Shown: piece by piece, positions 36,395-49,505 of the stretch
How the letters are laid out: each line of letters opens with the position of its first letter
Numbering within the stretch: the first letter of the stretch is position 1
From: Gnetum montanum
Lineage: Eukaryota > Streptophyta > Gnetopsida > Gnetales > Gnetaceae
Reading direction: 5' to 3'
NCBI GenBank assembly: GCA_015680685.1
Contig: MNCI01004014.1
Span: 91,609 to 155,608 of the forward strand
DNA: 64,000 nucleotides
Translations under genes and position numbers: made by a program
The notes under the pieces: model-generated
Told to the model about the DNA's origin: nothing
Seen by the model: only the letters and a program-made list of their open reading frames with translations
Database searches by the model: none

Positions 36395-36960
36395 TGGTTA
36401 GATGTTGCAAAGGTTCACCTTGTAGAAGGTACACCTTAATGTCGTCGTTCCATTCCACTCCATGGGTTGTGCTTACTATGGCTATGGATACAATATCGAT
36501 AGTTTGCATGATAGGCACAAGGCAATCCACCACTAAGGTGGGCAATGCATGAAACGTATCAAGTGCAATGCTTAAGGCTAACGTTGCTAAGGCATCAATA
36601 ATGGCATTTTCATTTTGGGGAATATGTTGGACATCAGTAATTGCAAATTGCATAAGTAAGTGCTTTGCCAGCTCATAATAAGATTGCAAGTGTTGAGCTT
36701 TATATGCATAAACCTCTATGACTTGGTTGACCACCAATTGCGAGTCGTCTCAGATCGCTAGGTTTTGTATTCCTAGGTTGCGAGCTGCTAGGATACCCTG
36801 GAGGAGACCTTCATACTCTGTCATGTTGTTAATGTATGGAAATGCGAAATAATATGTGAAGGGTTTGGTCTCCTTGGAGGGGAACATGATTACAATAGTG
36901 GCACTACCCCCTTGAGAGGTTGAAGCACCATCAAAGTGTAAGAGTGCCTCAATGTTATTA
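36395..36960 (-). pseudogene. Archaeal-type RNase H of element J
   Basis: A second RNase H, downstream of the usual one, typical of plant Tat elements. It shows FDGASTSQGGSAT (first Asp), NNMTEYEGLLQG (Glu), DDSQLVVNQV (Asp, after one in-frame stop), the AYKAQHLQSYYELAKHLL helix and the end motif HIPQNENAIIDALATLA. All recognisable catalytic acids are kept, but the stop before DDSQ breaks the frame. Its position between RT/RNase H and the zinc finger supports the lineage call for J. Confidence 0.85.
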
Positions 36961-38450
36961 GACTCTTGACTTATGATAGTGACATGCTCATCCTAAAATT
37001 CCAAATCTATCATTGCTTAATCATCGATTCGAGAAACTGTAAGTTGTGTGCCTATTTCTTGACCTTTGGTTGATGCTTATGCAATGTAATGCAGGTCAAA
37101 CTTCATGGTTATTACTTTCCAATGTGCTATGTGACTGCTCTCATAAGTATTCATTGTAATGGCTCAAAGTACATTGCTTTTGTAGATGATGTTGACTTGG
37201 TTGTGGAAAAGATAGTGCCTTCACTTCTTAAGTGCAAAGATTGAGGTAAGGCAGTTCTTGTCTACATCATTACACTTTGCTTCATAGGCCACCAATGCAT
37301 GGCTTAGGTAGTATACTGGGACCTCTGTACCATTGTCTCGCTTTTGGCAAAGTAGAGAAGTGATGGACGAGTCAGAGGTCGCAAGGTAGATGTAGAAAGG
37401 TTTATCTTCTTATGGAAGTTAGACCGTAAGAAGTTGAGCCAGCTCCTATTAAGGTTGTCAAATGCCTCTTAGCATTGAGCCATCCACTCAAAGTGAACAC
37501 CCTTTTTGAGCAAGTGTTGCATTGGCTGCAAATTGTTAATCAACTATGCAATAAACCAACATATGAATTGCAATCTACCTTGTAACCCTCGTAGCTCATT
37601 AAGGTTAGCTAATGATGCTAAGTTGATAATGACCTTAACCTTATTGGGGTCTACATGTATGCCTACTTTGAATACTACGAAGCCTAGCATGCAACCTGTC
37701 TTGATGCCAAAGACACATTTCTTAGGATTTAGCCTAAGTTCATACTTTAGGCAATGTTTAAGCATAAGGTCTAAGTTATTTGCGTAGTTGTGTGCTGCTT
37801 TGGACTTAACTGCTATACTGTCAATGTAATCATTGAGTAGACCTAATAGGTAATTAGTAAAAATGTACATCATAGCTCATTGATAAGTCGCTCCTGCATT
37901 CTTAAGCCCAAAGAGCATCATAGTGTAACAAAATGTAACCCAAGGGGTCATGAAGGTAATACTAAGCTGGTGCTTTGGGTTGATCCAAATCTGGTTGTAA
38001 CCTGAGAACCCATCCATGAAGGACAATAAGGCATGACTAGCCGTGGTATCAAATAATTGATCAATACTAGGCAATGAAAAATTGTCTTTAATGGTTTCCT
38101 TGTTCAAGTCTTAGAAGTCTATGCAAATGCATGTAATTCCATTGTTCTTGGGTACAACCACAATGTTGTAGACCTAGTCAACTACCTAGATGAAACTAAC
38201 TTTGCAAAGCTTGGTAATTTCATCGTGAACCACCAACACCATCTTAGGCCTAACCTTGCAAGCTTTCTACTTAACTGGTTTTATGCTAAGATCAAGGATT
38301 ATGTTGTGTTGCACTACGTGAGGATTTAGGCCTAGCATATCTTTGTAATACCATGTAAATGCCTTGATGTTTTCATTGAGCACTTTTGCAATGTCTTGGG
38401 CATGTTGAGGCTCCAACAAATAACTGAGTTTCAATGCCTTTACCTCACTA
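36961..38450 (-). pseudogene. RT and first RNase H of element J
   Basis: RT reads leftwards from about 38450: the TIKDNFSLPSIDQLFD block, ALLSFMDGFSGYNQI, LFGLKNAGATYQ, and an active site YIDS where YVDD is expected. Then FGIKTGCMLGFVV and GIHVDPNKVKVI. RNase H follows (about 37400-37150) with LATSDSSITSLL and PVYYLSHALVAYEAK. Open pieces are 37877-38107 and 37544-37873. The changed YxDD and the stops exclude activity. Confidence 0.86.
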
Positions 38451-38690
38451 CTAGATGTTGCTACAAGGATCTCAATGAGGGAATCCTTGGTGATGTCACC
38501 TACCTCTAGATCTAGGACCCTAACTAGATGGTCTAGCTAGTCTAACAATGCCTCCATAGATGTTATGTACTCATCGTAGGCTATGGGCTCAAGGTCTATG
38601 AATTGTGGGTTAATACACAACGTGAGATCACCATGGGGCCTGATAAGGACCAAAGATGAGTGAAGATGCTCATATATAGTCATGTTAAAA
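38451..38690 (-). pseudogene. Protease-RT linker of element J
   Basis: The minus strand stays readable upstream of RT (HGDLTLCINPQFIDLEP, SMEALLD, VLDLEVGDITKDSLIEI, with few stops), then coding similarity ends near 38690, where the M region begins. Confidence 0.55.
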
Positions 38691-40816
38691 ATCCTACAAT
38701 AATCCTACAAAAACAACTAGAAAAACATCAAGCCACGCCTGCCTTAGCAAGAGCAATATGCGTAAAATGAAGAAAAGCAATGCAACAAAATTTTGCCTAA
38801 GTATGTAAATGTGGTTTTAAAAGGCAAGGAATGCGTGGACCGATTCTAGGCCTTAGCAAGCCATGGGTGCCAGTTTAAGGTCTTAGGGGACTATGATGTG
38901 CACTAGATGTGTCATTCGAGTGAGGCTTGAGGCTTGGATTACTTGGAACACGAAGTCAAATTGGGCATTCATTGGGCAATGAGAAAAAATTTAAAATTTT
39001 TCTAAGTTTGGGGGTGACCAGGAAAATCAAAACTTTTTCTAAGTCTGGTGACTACACTCCCACCCAACTACACTTTGCACTATGCTCAGCATAGGCCTGG
39101 GGGGTATAAAAGTGCATTTCACCCTAGGTAAATCTATCATTGTCAAAGTTGAAAATGTAAACTTTCTAGAGCATAGTGCAATTGAAAGAGCATAGTCACC
39201 AGAATGATGCATCAAGGTGAATCCTAGCACCCTAGGTTGATCGACATGGATGAGGGAGAGCAAGCACTCACAGGTATGCTTGGAGGTGCAGAGGGCATCA
39301 CCATCCACCAGGTACCTTGACTACACTCTACCCTTTTTCATTTTTGCTTTGCTTCCAGGGTTTGGGGCTTGATTTTGGTAGTGCCATGCCATGGCAAGGG
39401 TCATTGCTGCGATGGTTGTTGTGGCCGCTACGAGCAGGGAAGGCATGTACATGTGTGGGCAAAGGGTTTTTTTTTTTTTTTTCATTTATTGTTTAGATTT
39501 TGATGGGCGATGCATGGCAATGGAAGGGTTTGTGGTTTGGCAGTTGCCATCGGCCAACCGCCTACAAGGCAAAGGCATGGTGAGGTCCTACGATTTGTTT
39601 TATTTTTCTATTGGCCTTCCTTTTTTTACGTTAAGTGTAGGATAGGGGATTTGGGTCTTGGCGGCGGCTGCCAAGAGTTACCGCTTGCAGGGTTAAGGGC
39701 GTAGTAGAGGGTTCTGCAATTACATATTGGGCAGAGACATAGGTGCCAACGGCGGCCATGAGTGGCCCACCACAGGGCAAGGTTACGGTAGGGGACCACC
39801 ATTTTTTTTCTTACAATTTTTTTCTCGGTAGCACATGGGCAAGGGCGAGGACATCGGTGGTGGCCAAGATAGCCTGTCGCGGGGCAAGGATGGCGCAGAG
39901 GGTTTCTGCCATTTTATTGCAATTTACGCAATCTTGCTTACCCTACAAACGCACGGACGAGGGTTATGCGAGCTGGGGTGTGGGGGTGTTGCGTGTTACA
40001 CTTTGGCGCAGTAGGGGCTGAGGGGAGACATGCTGTCAAGGATGCATTTCTGTGAATTTTTTTATTTCTCTGCTGGGTAGGGAAAGCGGAGCCATGTGTG
40101 ATGATGTCGTCGATGTGGCTGTGATGGCCACAGCTCTGACTAGCGCTCAATGCATAGGGCGCAATGACAGTGGCCACTAAGGTAGTGTGCAATGCTGCAG
40201 TGGGGCAGTGGTCAGTGGAAAGGAGAGTGTTGGGGCAGCGGCCAAACTGCGATTCATTGGCGACAGCTAGGACTACACTCCTGCCTTGGAGGCGTATTTG
40301 ACCCCAAGTGTTCATTAAAATTATCCTTGCTCAATAGTTAGTTATCTTACTCAATAGTTAAAATTATCCTTGCTCAATAGTGTAGTTGTCTAGAGCATAG
40401 CCAAAATGAGCCAAAATGAGCCAAAGTTAGAAAAATTTACATGTTTTAAAGGCAACCCAAAGTTAGAAAAAATTGCAGGCTTTTAGACTACGTTGCCTAG
40501 AGTTAGAAAGAAATTTTGAAAATTTTATGCAAAATGTAAAATGCTAAATTGCCAAAACATGAAACCTGTAATGCTTAATGTGCGAACATGCGAAACAAAA
40601 TGTTAATGTTATGCAAAACATGTTGTACCCAGTGAGTATCAAGTGAGTTAAATGTGTATGTTGACGTCCTATACCCACAGGTCCCAATTGGTCCTAAGAT
40701 ATTTTTGTTAACCTATGCTATTTCATGTTAATTTTGCTAAGCTTGATTTAATGATTTTTGCCACAAAAAAAAAATGCATCTAGTGTATACAAACACTTCG
40801 TTTATTGCTTTTGCAG
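38691..40816 (+). other. Upstream region of pseudogene M, with GC-rich segment
   Basis: Contains GGTATAAAAGTGC near 39100, a possible TATA box, flanked by the same ACTACACTC/GCATAGTC words found in the J LTR. 39380-40320 is visibly richer in G and C than the rest of the window and holds imperfectly repeated GGGCAAGG/GCAGAGGGTT phrases. 40360-40650 has repeated AGTTAGAAAAATTT words. Short ORFs here have no recognisable content. The stretch may be the promoter or leader of M or part of another insertion. Confidence 0.4.
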
Positions 40817-43266
40817 TTGTAGAATGTTGTTAAAGCCCATCTTGGTCATTGTGGAGCTCATTGGCGTTCTCTACTACATGAGTGAGCCAATGCCCAACAT
40901 GTTTACACCAAATATGTCAGTGGGTTATTAGGCAATGTGATTCCAACCAAGGGCATCCCAATTCCTGGCATTCTTACTGCAACGCTTTAGTGTGATGATG
41001 TGGTCACACTTAGCGATGGAGGTTACGAGTGTCATCACTAAGACATTGCTGCTTAGAGCCAACTAGGACATATTGAGATTTATGTCCCATGAGCCTACTA
41101 CTAGTGATGATCAAGCAGGTGGTTCTAGGTGAGGCCTAAGGGGCACTCATCCCTTATCTAGGATTTGGCAAATGCTGGAGTTCTCTTACTACAACAAGAG
41201 CAACACCCTCATCATTGCTTTGCATGTGCATACTTTGTTCTAGAACCCACCTGAAATTGTATACTATGTTGAGGGTAAATGCTCTTATGATTTTTGCATT
41301 GTTCTCTTTGCCACTAAGTCATGCTAAATTTGCTAACTGCTCATGCTTGTTGCCAAATTCAGAGTTGATGATCAAGGTCTCCATAATGAGGACGAGGCTC
41401 TTTCTTTGATGCGTACCACCCTAAGGGTCTTCTCTTGTAGTTTGAATGCTTGGGAGGCTATCCTTGATTCATTGGAAGGTGATATAAAGGATTACCCTAA
41501 GCAGTACTCAAAGGCATTCGAGCAGTGTAGGACCTATGATTTGCTTGATGAGGAGTGGGCTAGTGGTGAGACCAACCTCGAGGAGCTGCTTATGCCATCA
41601 CCTCTATCCTGCACACCATTTGTTCCACATAAACATTTATCATTTTTCTCTTATGCTTGCTTACATGCACTTGTTGATTTGCCTTTGCATAACACTAACA
41701 TTTTTTTTACCTTTGTTGAAGTTGTGGTTGCTTTAGGAGAGGTGACGATGGTGGCCACAGGTTGCACTAAAGCCACCCTTATCATGAAATATGGTGACAT
41801 GGAGGGGGAACAACACTTATTGTGCCATCAAGTCTCAAAGGCATTAACCAGTCAGCTCACACGTGCTGAGTTGATAGACTTATTTTTGACCCTTAGCCCA
41901 AGCATTCTGATGGCCGAAATGGTCACCATCATAGACTCCTTCAATAATGATGTCTGCTGCTTCGTCACCCATGTGTGCAGAGTGAGGGTAGTCCTGGACC
42001 TAAATAAGGCCTTCTTCGCCAACCTCTTTGGCCTCCCCACTGATGGCACATTGGTCATTAACAAGGCCAATATAGAGGTAGACCACAAATGAGAGATTGA
42101 GAAGTGGTTGGAAGCCACTCGATCTCACAAAGGCATCCCAATTAAAGATGTGGATGTGCATGAGGCCTGGGAGCTCTACCCTCTCTTTTGTCCTTGTGCC
42201 TTCCCTAAGTTGCTCTCCCAAAGAAAGATCCTTGGAATTGAGTAGGCATGGATGATGAAGGAGGTGTTGCAAGAGGGCATGAGGTTCAACTGAGCCTCCT
42301 ACATCACCACCAAGCTACACGCAGAGATCACCAAGCTACCCTACAACCTCCAAGTGAGGTCTCACATACACTTCGCATTCTTTGCAGGATATCTATAAAG
42401 GTTTGCAGAGCTTCTAGTGGTTTGAGATAGCAAGCAATGGGTAGTGCAGGACTATGAGTAGCTATCTAAGCCTTGGGGGAAGTACATGTTCACAACCACT
42501 AACTCGTAGGACCCCCAAAAGGGATCGATGAGTTGTACTTAGTGACGACCCAAGGTCACCTAGGGCGGTCACACTATTCCCATGATAATGCAAGTGAGTG
42601 TCCCCTAATTGTTATTGGGGATGTGAACAAGAATAACCACTATATTGGAAAAATAGTGGGGCCATCCAAGGTGAAGATCAAAAGGCCCCGCTTGAGAAAG
42701 GAGGCTGCTTTTGTAGTTGGACAGGTGGGTATTAAGAAGAGTTGCCTCAAGATCCCAAGCTTGCACATAGATGTTGTGGATTACTATATGTATGGATGCA
42801 TTTGTTTTATATTTTTATGTTTATAATTTTTATGTTTTTTCTTCTATACTATGCTAATGCTAAAAATGTTATGTATGTAAATTAGGCGAGAGGGCTGCCA
42901 AAACAATAGCTGCAGTAGTAGTAGAGATAGCCTCTTCACAGGATGAGGAGGGGGAAGTGAACAAGGAGGAGCTACATGAGGCTGCAAAGACCCTCTAGCA
43001 GTTTGAGGCTGAGGGACTATTCCACTCGATGAGGGTGATTTTGCTAGCCTCTTCGATGGTGTGCAGCTAGGAGATCCCCCTACTCTCATACTTGAGGGCT
43101 TGCTAGGTAGGTACCTTAAATTGCCATCTATTGTTGCTCTTTTGCTCTTGCATCTTTGCCTATTTAGTTTGTTGCTTAGTGCAATGTTGGGTTACAACCT
43201 TAGATGTGCTTGTTAGTGGTCCACCATCCATGCCTACCTTCCACATGAAGCCGTGGGTAAGACACT

Positions 43267-44097
43267 TGATGAGTGGTGAGGTACCCCTACACTCAACCAT
43301 ACGAATACGAGCGTTACATGCACGATTCGGTCGAACTCCGCAGACTAAGTGCCTACACACCTTATGGAACACTTAAGGTTAATCGTTCATTGTCTTCCCA
43401 AACTTACTTATATTTTTCACGGTTGTATGGTTAAGTAAGTTTGAGGTATGTGATTTTTATATCTTTTATGTTTTATTGCCTATGCTAGGAGGAGAAAGGG
43501 TGAAGAGACTAAGTAACTAATTTTAACTAACTAAGTTCTAATGCCTAGCATCAGTATCCATTCCACTTGTCGTTCACACCCTGAACCAATGCAACCTTCT
43601 AGGATTACCAAACGCTATTCGTTGTTGGGATTACCAAGTGTAACGCACGTGCTTGAAGCTATCGTACTGAATGCACTTAACTAGGAGTTAAGGGTTGAGA
43701 GAGATTTAATTAACTAATAAATCATTTAAACATTAATAATAATTAAAGTCCTATTTAGCTTAGTCCATGCACTACAAGGTTTATCCAAAAGTTTGTCTTT
43801 ATTTCCATACACAAACTTGTGCTCAGGTACAATATTTGCTCGAATAAAGATCCATTCACTTTGGAACTCCTACAGCAGGCACATGGAAATTACTCTAACT
43901 CTGGAATGGAAAAACTACAAGAGTTTTGCTAAGGTCTAGATCTAGATGAAGAAACAAGGGAGAGCTGCCTCTTATTTATAGATTTGGCGGCGTGCTGCGA
44001 TATCGCAAGAGAAGATGCAATATCGCGTATGATACATTGCGTACGCAATATCGCGGTGGATGCAATATCACAGCCCATGCAATATCACATCCCATCA
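43267..44097 (-). mobile_element. 3' LTR of element K
   Basis: An 831-bp LTR, TGATGAGTGG at the left and CATCCCATCA at the right. TATTTATA lies near 43973-43980. The U3 part (about 43990-44097) has GCGATATCGC, GCAATATCGCG and related units, the least decayed version of the GATATC cassette in the window. The polypurine region follows at 44098-44111 (GGGTA-type on the element strand). Confidence 0.88.
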
Positions 44098-45829
44098 TAC
44101 CCTCATGACGGAATAAAAACTCGTCCTTGAGTTCCTTACAAAATATTGGGAAGGTATGGGATTATTGACTTGAATGGAACTAATGGTGAATGGGACAACA
44201 TGTGAATGGATCATCATTATAGAACATGAAAAAACTGGTGTTCACGACAATAAGAGTGAACACTTTATACATTTGACATCAGGCCTTATTTGGTAGTTGA
44301 GAGAGAATAGAGAAGAGAGAAGAAGTCTGCTGCTACCAACGCCAAGATTGCGCCTTTCGTTATCTATTCGTAAGCGCGCCATCCATCTCATTCCTTGCAT
44401 AGCTGCTTCAGCACTGATCCATTCCAAGTGTTTCCTCCAGATGCAATCCGTTGTTGTATGATTATCATCTGCACATACAACATAGTCTTATATTAGCAAG
44501 GGTAAATGAATTACAATGCAGTTGATACCTTGCCTCAGTGTAAGGTCAATTGGCTAGGTTGTGGTATGGCTGATGCAGATTCTAGGGATATAATATTGGT
44601 GACTACCGAAGGTGTAGGGGTTAGGAGAAAATTGAAAAAATTGGGTCAGGACCCCCATGACTAAGAGCGAACCTCCAGTAGTGATAGAATGGAGAAAGAA
44701 AAAGAACAAGAAAGATGGAGAAAAAGAGACAACTATAACATCAATGAAATGGATGTCAAGATGGAAATGAACAAAATAGAGTGGATTGCAAAAATGTTAA
44801 GGGAAATAATTTAACTAGTGCCCCAAATAGGAATGCCAGTGGGTCCTCCCCAAAGTAGGCTCATGCCCTTAATGCCCTGACAAACCCACATTCAAAGAGT
44901 CCGTAGGCTCTAGGAATGTCATTTGGAACAAGAGTTAAAGTCTTGACCACAAGAATTTACCAAAAAGAAAACAATGCATCCACCAAGATATGGACTACTA
45001 ATACAACCGGCAATGAGGTGATCAATGGAAGAAGAATGATGGAAAGAAGAGAATAGAATGGAATCTCAAGAACAAGGTGATGTATAGCCCCTTGTGTAGT
45101 TAATGATTAATGTGACTTAGTAGATCCCATTCCAAGTCTAGCCTCAACAAACCACATCCAGTGACTTTGCATTAATGCATTCGGCCAATCCATCCACTTG
45201 AAGTAACAAGAATGCCTTCACCAAAGAGCCACCACCATTTCGATGAAACAAAGGAGGAGAGAATGGGAAGCGAGAAGGGCCTTACTTAGAGGGAACATGT
45301 TTATTTTAGTTCCATAACCAGTGCTTGTAGCCCAAATGATTATTTCGTTTAAGGGATGTGCTTTGAATTCTCACTATTTTTTATGTGTTTTTGCGTGAGA
45401 ACCACACCATGCAAAGACTTATTATTTTTATGGTTATTCACTCAACTTCCCAGTAATTGGGTAACGTCGAAGTGGTAAGAAAACTGAAGAAGAAAACATC
45501 CAAGCACCCAAGAGAATGGCCAACACAAATGCATCAAGTTCCCTTGAAGTCACACCCTTTTCAATCCGTAAGTCCTTCCTTAGTTTGAGAAATGCCCAGT
45601 CATCAATTCGTTATAGTTCTTATTATTGAGAAAATGACTATACAGTTCCAAGCCAAGAGAGACCATAAAAATTTGTAGATGTATGGATGAAGTGGACTCA
45701 TTGCCTATCATATCAAAAGAACCATACCTTAGTATCAACATCATAATCTTAAAGGTAAAAGCCAAACATTAGCAACCAGTAGAAAATAGTTCATACCATC
45801 ATTTAATAGCACTTGTTGGGTGACGAACT
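44098..45829 (-). other. 3' noncoding region of element K
   Basis: About 1.7 kb that keeps the family-1 blocks in order: the hairpin motif at 45354-45408, GTGACTTCAAGGG near 45545 and GGCAATGAGTCC near 45703. It was retained although the enzyme-coding part of the element was lost. A short (AC) run lies at about 45847-45863. No credible ORF. Confidence 0.7.
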
Positions 45830-46790
45830 TAACAAAATGGATAAGACACACACATACACACAAATAAAAGAAAAAGTATGAACGATGTTGTCAAACAAAA
45901 ATAAGAAAAGTTAAAGTAATTTGTAAAACAAAAATGTGCAAAAAAAATGTGTAAAAAAAAACTTAAAAGAACTGAGGGCCTTAAATGATTAGCATAGGTG
46001 GCCATCTCCCCCATGACTGAATTGAAAGGGAGAGATCCAAAATAATGAGTGTTTGTTTGAATTTCTTAAGAGTGTCCAACTTCTCCCAATTGATGTTTTC
46101 AGGTTAAGCATTGGAAGTTGGTGATGCTCATATTCCAATGTATCTATGCTTTCGTTGTGGGTGCAAGTTGTTCCCCCAGTTCGTTCCATGCATGTTGGCA
46201 AGTTGCTCTTTTGATTAGTTGTCAACCATGGGGTGTTCTCTTGTTGTATGGTTGCTACATACAGGCACTTTTGTATGTTGACCTCTTGGGTATACCAGTT
46301 GCATGCAGGAGATGTTGAGCATTCCTGTACGTCATCACCCTTTGAGTCACTATATGTGATGCATGGAACTTTCTTCTTCTCGATCTTTCCATAAATATTT
46401 TCCTTAGATATTTCCAAGGAAATATCGCAGATTCCTAGGCATGCGTTTATGGTACTTAGCCATGCCTTCCCCATTATAATTGGGAAGTCCCCTTTGTTGT
46501 TGTTAACTTCTATCACTAGGAAATCAGCTGGGTATGACCAACCACACACAGTGGTAACGATGTCCTCCACCAATCCCAAGGGAATGGTGATGGACTAGTC
46601 AGCCAACTCTAATTGAATATTACTCTTCTTGAGTGGAGGCAGGTTCCAAGCTTTATACATTTCTTGTGAGATTAAGTTGACTTTGAAACTTGAGTAAAGA
46701 AGAGCCATATGAGGTTCATTCCCAACGACTTGGAGATAAATTAGGGGGCTTCCAGGATTAAAGAATTTCTTGGGGAGGTGGCCCACCTTG
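45830..46790 (-). pseudogene. Protease fused to pol tail in element K
   Basis: The protease begins near 46790. Its active site reads LLYSSFKVNLIS: Tyr and Ser replace the Asp and Gly of DSG, so it cannot cut. The frame continues open for 196 codons (46579-45989) through the linker (CITYSDSKGDDVQECS, TTCTHNESIDTLEYE) and then, near 46065, into the pol tail (FWISPFQFSHGGDGHLC). The RT-RNase H-integrase block of about 3 kb is missing at this junction, and the join keeps a reading frame. One stop separates the two open pieces at about 46593. Confidence 0.82.
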
Positions 46791-49360
46791 ATCTAGTCAA
46801 TAACGGTATGTGTTAACATAACCATGTGCATGCCCTGTTGTTGGTTTGAAGGGAGCTCCGAAGCCTTATTTGTTGGAGGAGCGTGCATAGACTCAACTGC
46901 TTGTGGTTGTGAGAGCTTGTTTGGGATTTTGGTTCTAAAGAAAGGTCTTCTCTTTGTGTGGTTGTCAGAACCAATAGCAGGTTGATGGTTTACAGCTCTC
47001 GTAGCATTACGTTGCTGTGGTTGAGTGGGGAGTTCCCCTTGCATCGTTGGAGTAGGTGGTAGTGGAACTATCGATGTATGAGTGGTAGATGGATTCAGAG
47101 GATGGTATGCATGTGATGTGTCTCCGTAGGAGAAGCAGTCCTAAAATAATCCCAAACTTGGTAGTGACATTGTGGGGTTGCATGACTCATAGAGTCACTT
47201 GGAGAAACTGGCTGCTGCACGTAGTAGCCATACGGGTTTGGTTGCCGGTAAGGGTATTGTTGTTTAGGCGATGGCATCCCCCATGACTGTGGGTATTGCC
47301 ACTGTTGGTGTTGCCCGATAGGTTGTGGTGGAGTTCCACTTGGATAGTATGTTAATGGTTGGTGGAACTGCCTTGGGATACCTTGGGAATAAGGTAACCT
47401 TCAGGGTGCTTGCTTTTTGTTAAGTCTTGGGTTGAGTGCATACACCCCTGTCTCTTGTAGAGGTGAGATTATTGGGCAACATCTCTTAGGATGGTCATAT
47501 TAGCAGATCTCACATCCACCGTCATTGTCTGTATCTGAATCCACAACCTCTTCAATGATAGTCATTCTTCCCTTACTGTTGTTACGTGCATGGTTTGAGT
47601 CTCTCCTTTTTTTCTTATCATAGTCACTACTTTGCTCCTCCTTAGACTCCTCTACGATTTTCAGGATAGTTTCAATTTTACTATCTAAGGAGCTTCATAT
47701 TTGATCTACATAGCTGACACTTTCATTGTTAATTTATGAAGCGACAAGGTTTTTCTATTCACCAACTCTTTGAGTGGTGACTCATCCTCTTCCTCATAGA
47801 ATCTCACTTCCCTCTTTCGGAGGGAAGGATCGTGGTTGTACTCCTCTGCGTTTTCTCTTTTCCGTAGCTCACCTTCTTCCTTAGCTACTTGTTCCAACAA
47901 TCTATGAACTTCATGGGACCTAAGTTCAGATAATCTTCCTTGGGCATATGTCCCAAGGGTTCTCCTAGTTTTGTGTCTTAGCCGATCTACGAGGTAGCGT
48001 AGTTGATCCCATTGTGTGTAACCATGGCCCAGGCAATGATGTAGCAATGCATAATATTGGCCCATGGCAGCATCCAAGGGTCTGTGATTACCTTGCTTCC
48101 ATCCTTGGATTTGCTTACACAAGTTGGACACTCTGGAGTACGTTTGATATTTATCATTAAATAGTTCTAGCATCATACTCCACATCCTAATGGTTTCCGG
48201 TTCTAAAGATCGGTACCAACTTTCTACTTCTTTTATGAGTGTCATAGGGAACAAATTTAACTTCTGCCACTCATTTTCAATATTCTGCAAGGCACAAGCA
48301 TCATGGAATGCCTGTAAGTGGTTTTGCAGATCAGCATTGTATCCCCCTCAAACCGTGGAATATTATTCATGTCTAGTCTCTTGATCCGGCTATCTTTTTG
48401 GTGCCTTGTAGGTATTCTAACGACCTCCGTGATGTCTAACATACTCAAGGTTGCTAGTAGGGGTTTTTCATGATCGTCTCTCTCATGACGTCTATGATGC
48501 CTATGCGGTTCCCTACTTTCTCTTCTTTCATCCATTAACTCTCTAGAATGCCCTTGTCCTTGCTCTCGACTCTCTCGTCGAGGTCTCTCATTTTGCTTAT
48601 CCTTACCCTTATCTTCATGGTTGGGCTCTTGGTGACTGCATCTTGATGTGAAAGAAGAGGGTGAATGATGTGATGAAGGTAAAGAAGAAGGGGAACCATC
48701 GCCATGACGATGTTTCTTACCTTCTCTTCAGTGGCTACGACCCCGATCGTGATGATGATCAGATTTCCTACCTTTATCATATGTTTGTGTTCCCTCATCG
48801 AACACTTGGTGTTCATGGGGATCAAAACTAGGGTTGTGAATCGTATAGTGTAGGTTCTGATACCCTACCTACTCACCATCGTGAGGAGGGGGAACATCAC
48901 TTTGTGGAAAACCTATTCAAATAGGTTCAACACCCTTGATTTTGCTTATGATGGGTGAACTGTTATGGGGCCCCTTGCCCTTCAATGATGTATGGTAGCT
49001 CTCCTGCCTCGAGTCCCTTAAACTTTGCACTGCTATGGGATGGTAACCCCTTGTGTCATAATCTTCTACAATGTATTTAGCATATAGTTACGTCATGTCT
49101 ATCTATGCAAGAGCACGAAGGAGCATGTTTGGGACTACACAATCTAGGGGTAACACTATGTTACCTTGCAAGTCTCACCAACGCAGTTGTTCATCCTGAT
49201 GGAGGATAAAGGTAAAATCGAGTACATACTCATCATGGTGAGTATATATTACCCGATACTATTGAGGAACTAGCAGTTCTTGGTTATGTGTGTTAGACCG
49301 TTGACTGTCTCTTGTGTGATCCCTAGGTGGTGAAATGCTTTTATGAGAAGAAGAAGACAT
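46791..49360 (-). pseudogene. gag of element K
   Basis: Starts at ATG 49360 (ATG-TCT-TCT-TCT-TCT-CAT). Order: N-terminal part, Ser- and His/Asp/Arg-rich stretch (about 48250-48830), gag core in the 194-codon open piece 48290-47706 (ENEWQKLNLFPMTLIKEVES, WYRSLEPETIR, LFNDKYQTYSRVSNL, RRTLGTYAQGRLSEL), a zinc knuckle near 47490-47525 (CEIC..YDHPKRCC), then a Gln/Pro/Tyr-rich tail to about 46793. A few stops and frame changes are present. It is the best-preserved gag in the window. Confidence 0.85.
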
Positions 49361-49484
49361 TGTTATCTTGTCGGTGTGCTATTGACCGTTGTTTAAAATT
49401 TCTTCTAATTAACCCTAACGATTCATGTAAGCTTCCCAATGATGTGGATGATTTCCTATGTTCTACTTAGTGCACAAACAACTT

Positions 49485-49505
49485 AGTCTTCAGCAACAGT
49501 GCCAA
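49485..49505 (-). promoter_or_regulatory. Primer-binding site of element K
   Basis: TTGGCACTGTTGCTGAAGAC on the element strand, directly after the 5' LTR. tRNA-Asp type, as in B and D/H, and the closest of the three to the standard site in its first bases. Confidence 0.78.

Noticed and set aside
39391-40315. Several overlapping ORFs on both strands (84-125 codons) in the GC-rich segment
   Set aside because: ORFs overlap on both strands with no motif or codon pattern. Higher GC lowers stop frequency and explains their length.
41852-42272. Minus-strand ORFs opposite the 249-codon M frame
   Set aside because: They are antisense shadows of M. The plus frame has consistent continuation and splice sites.
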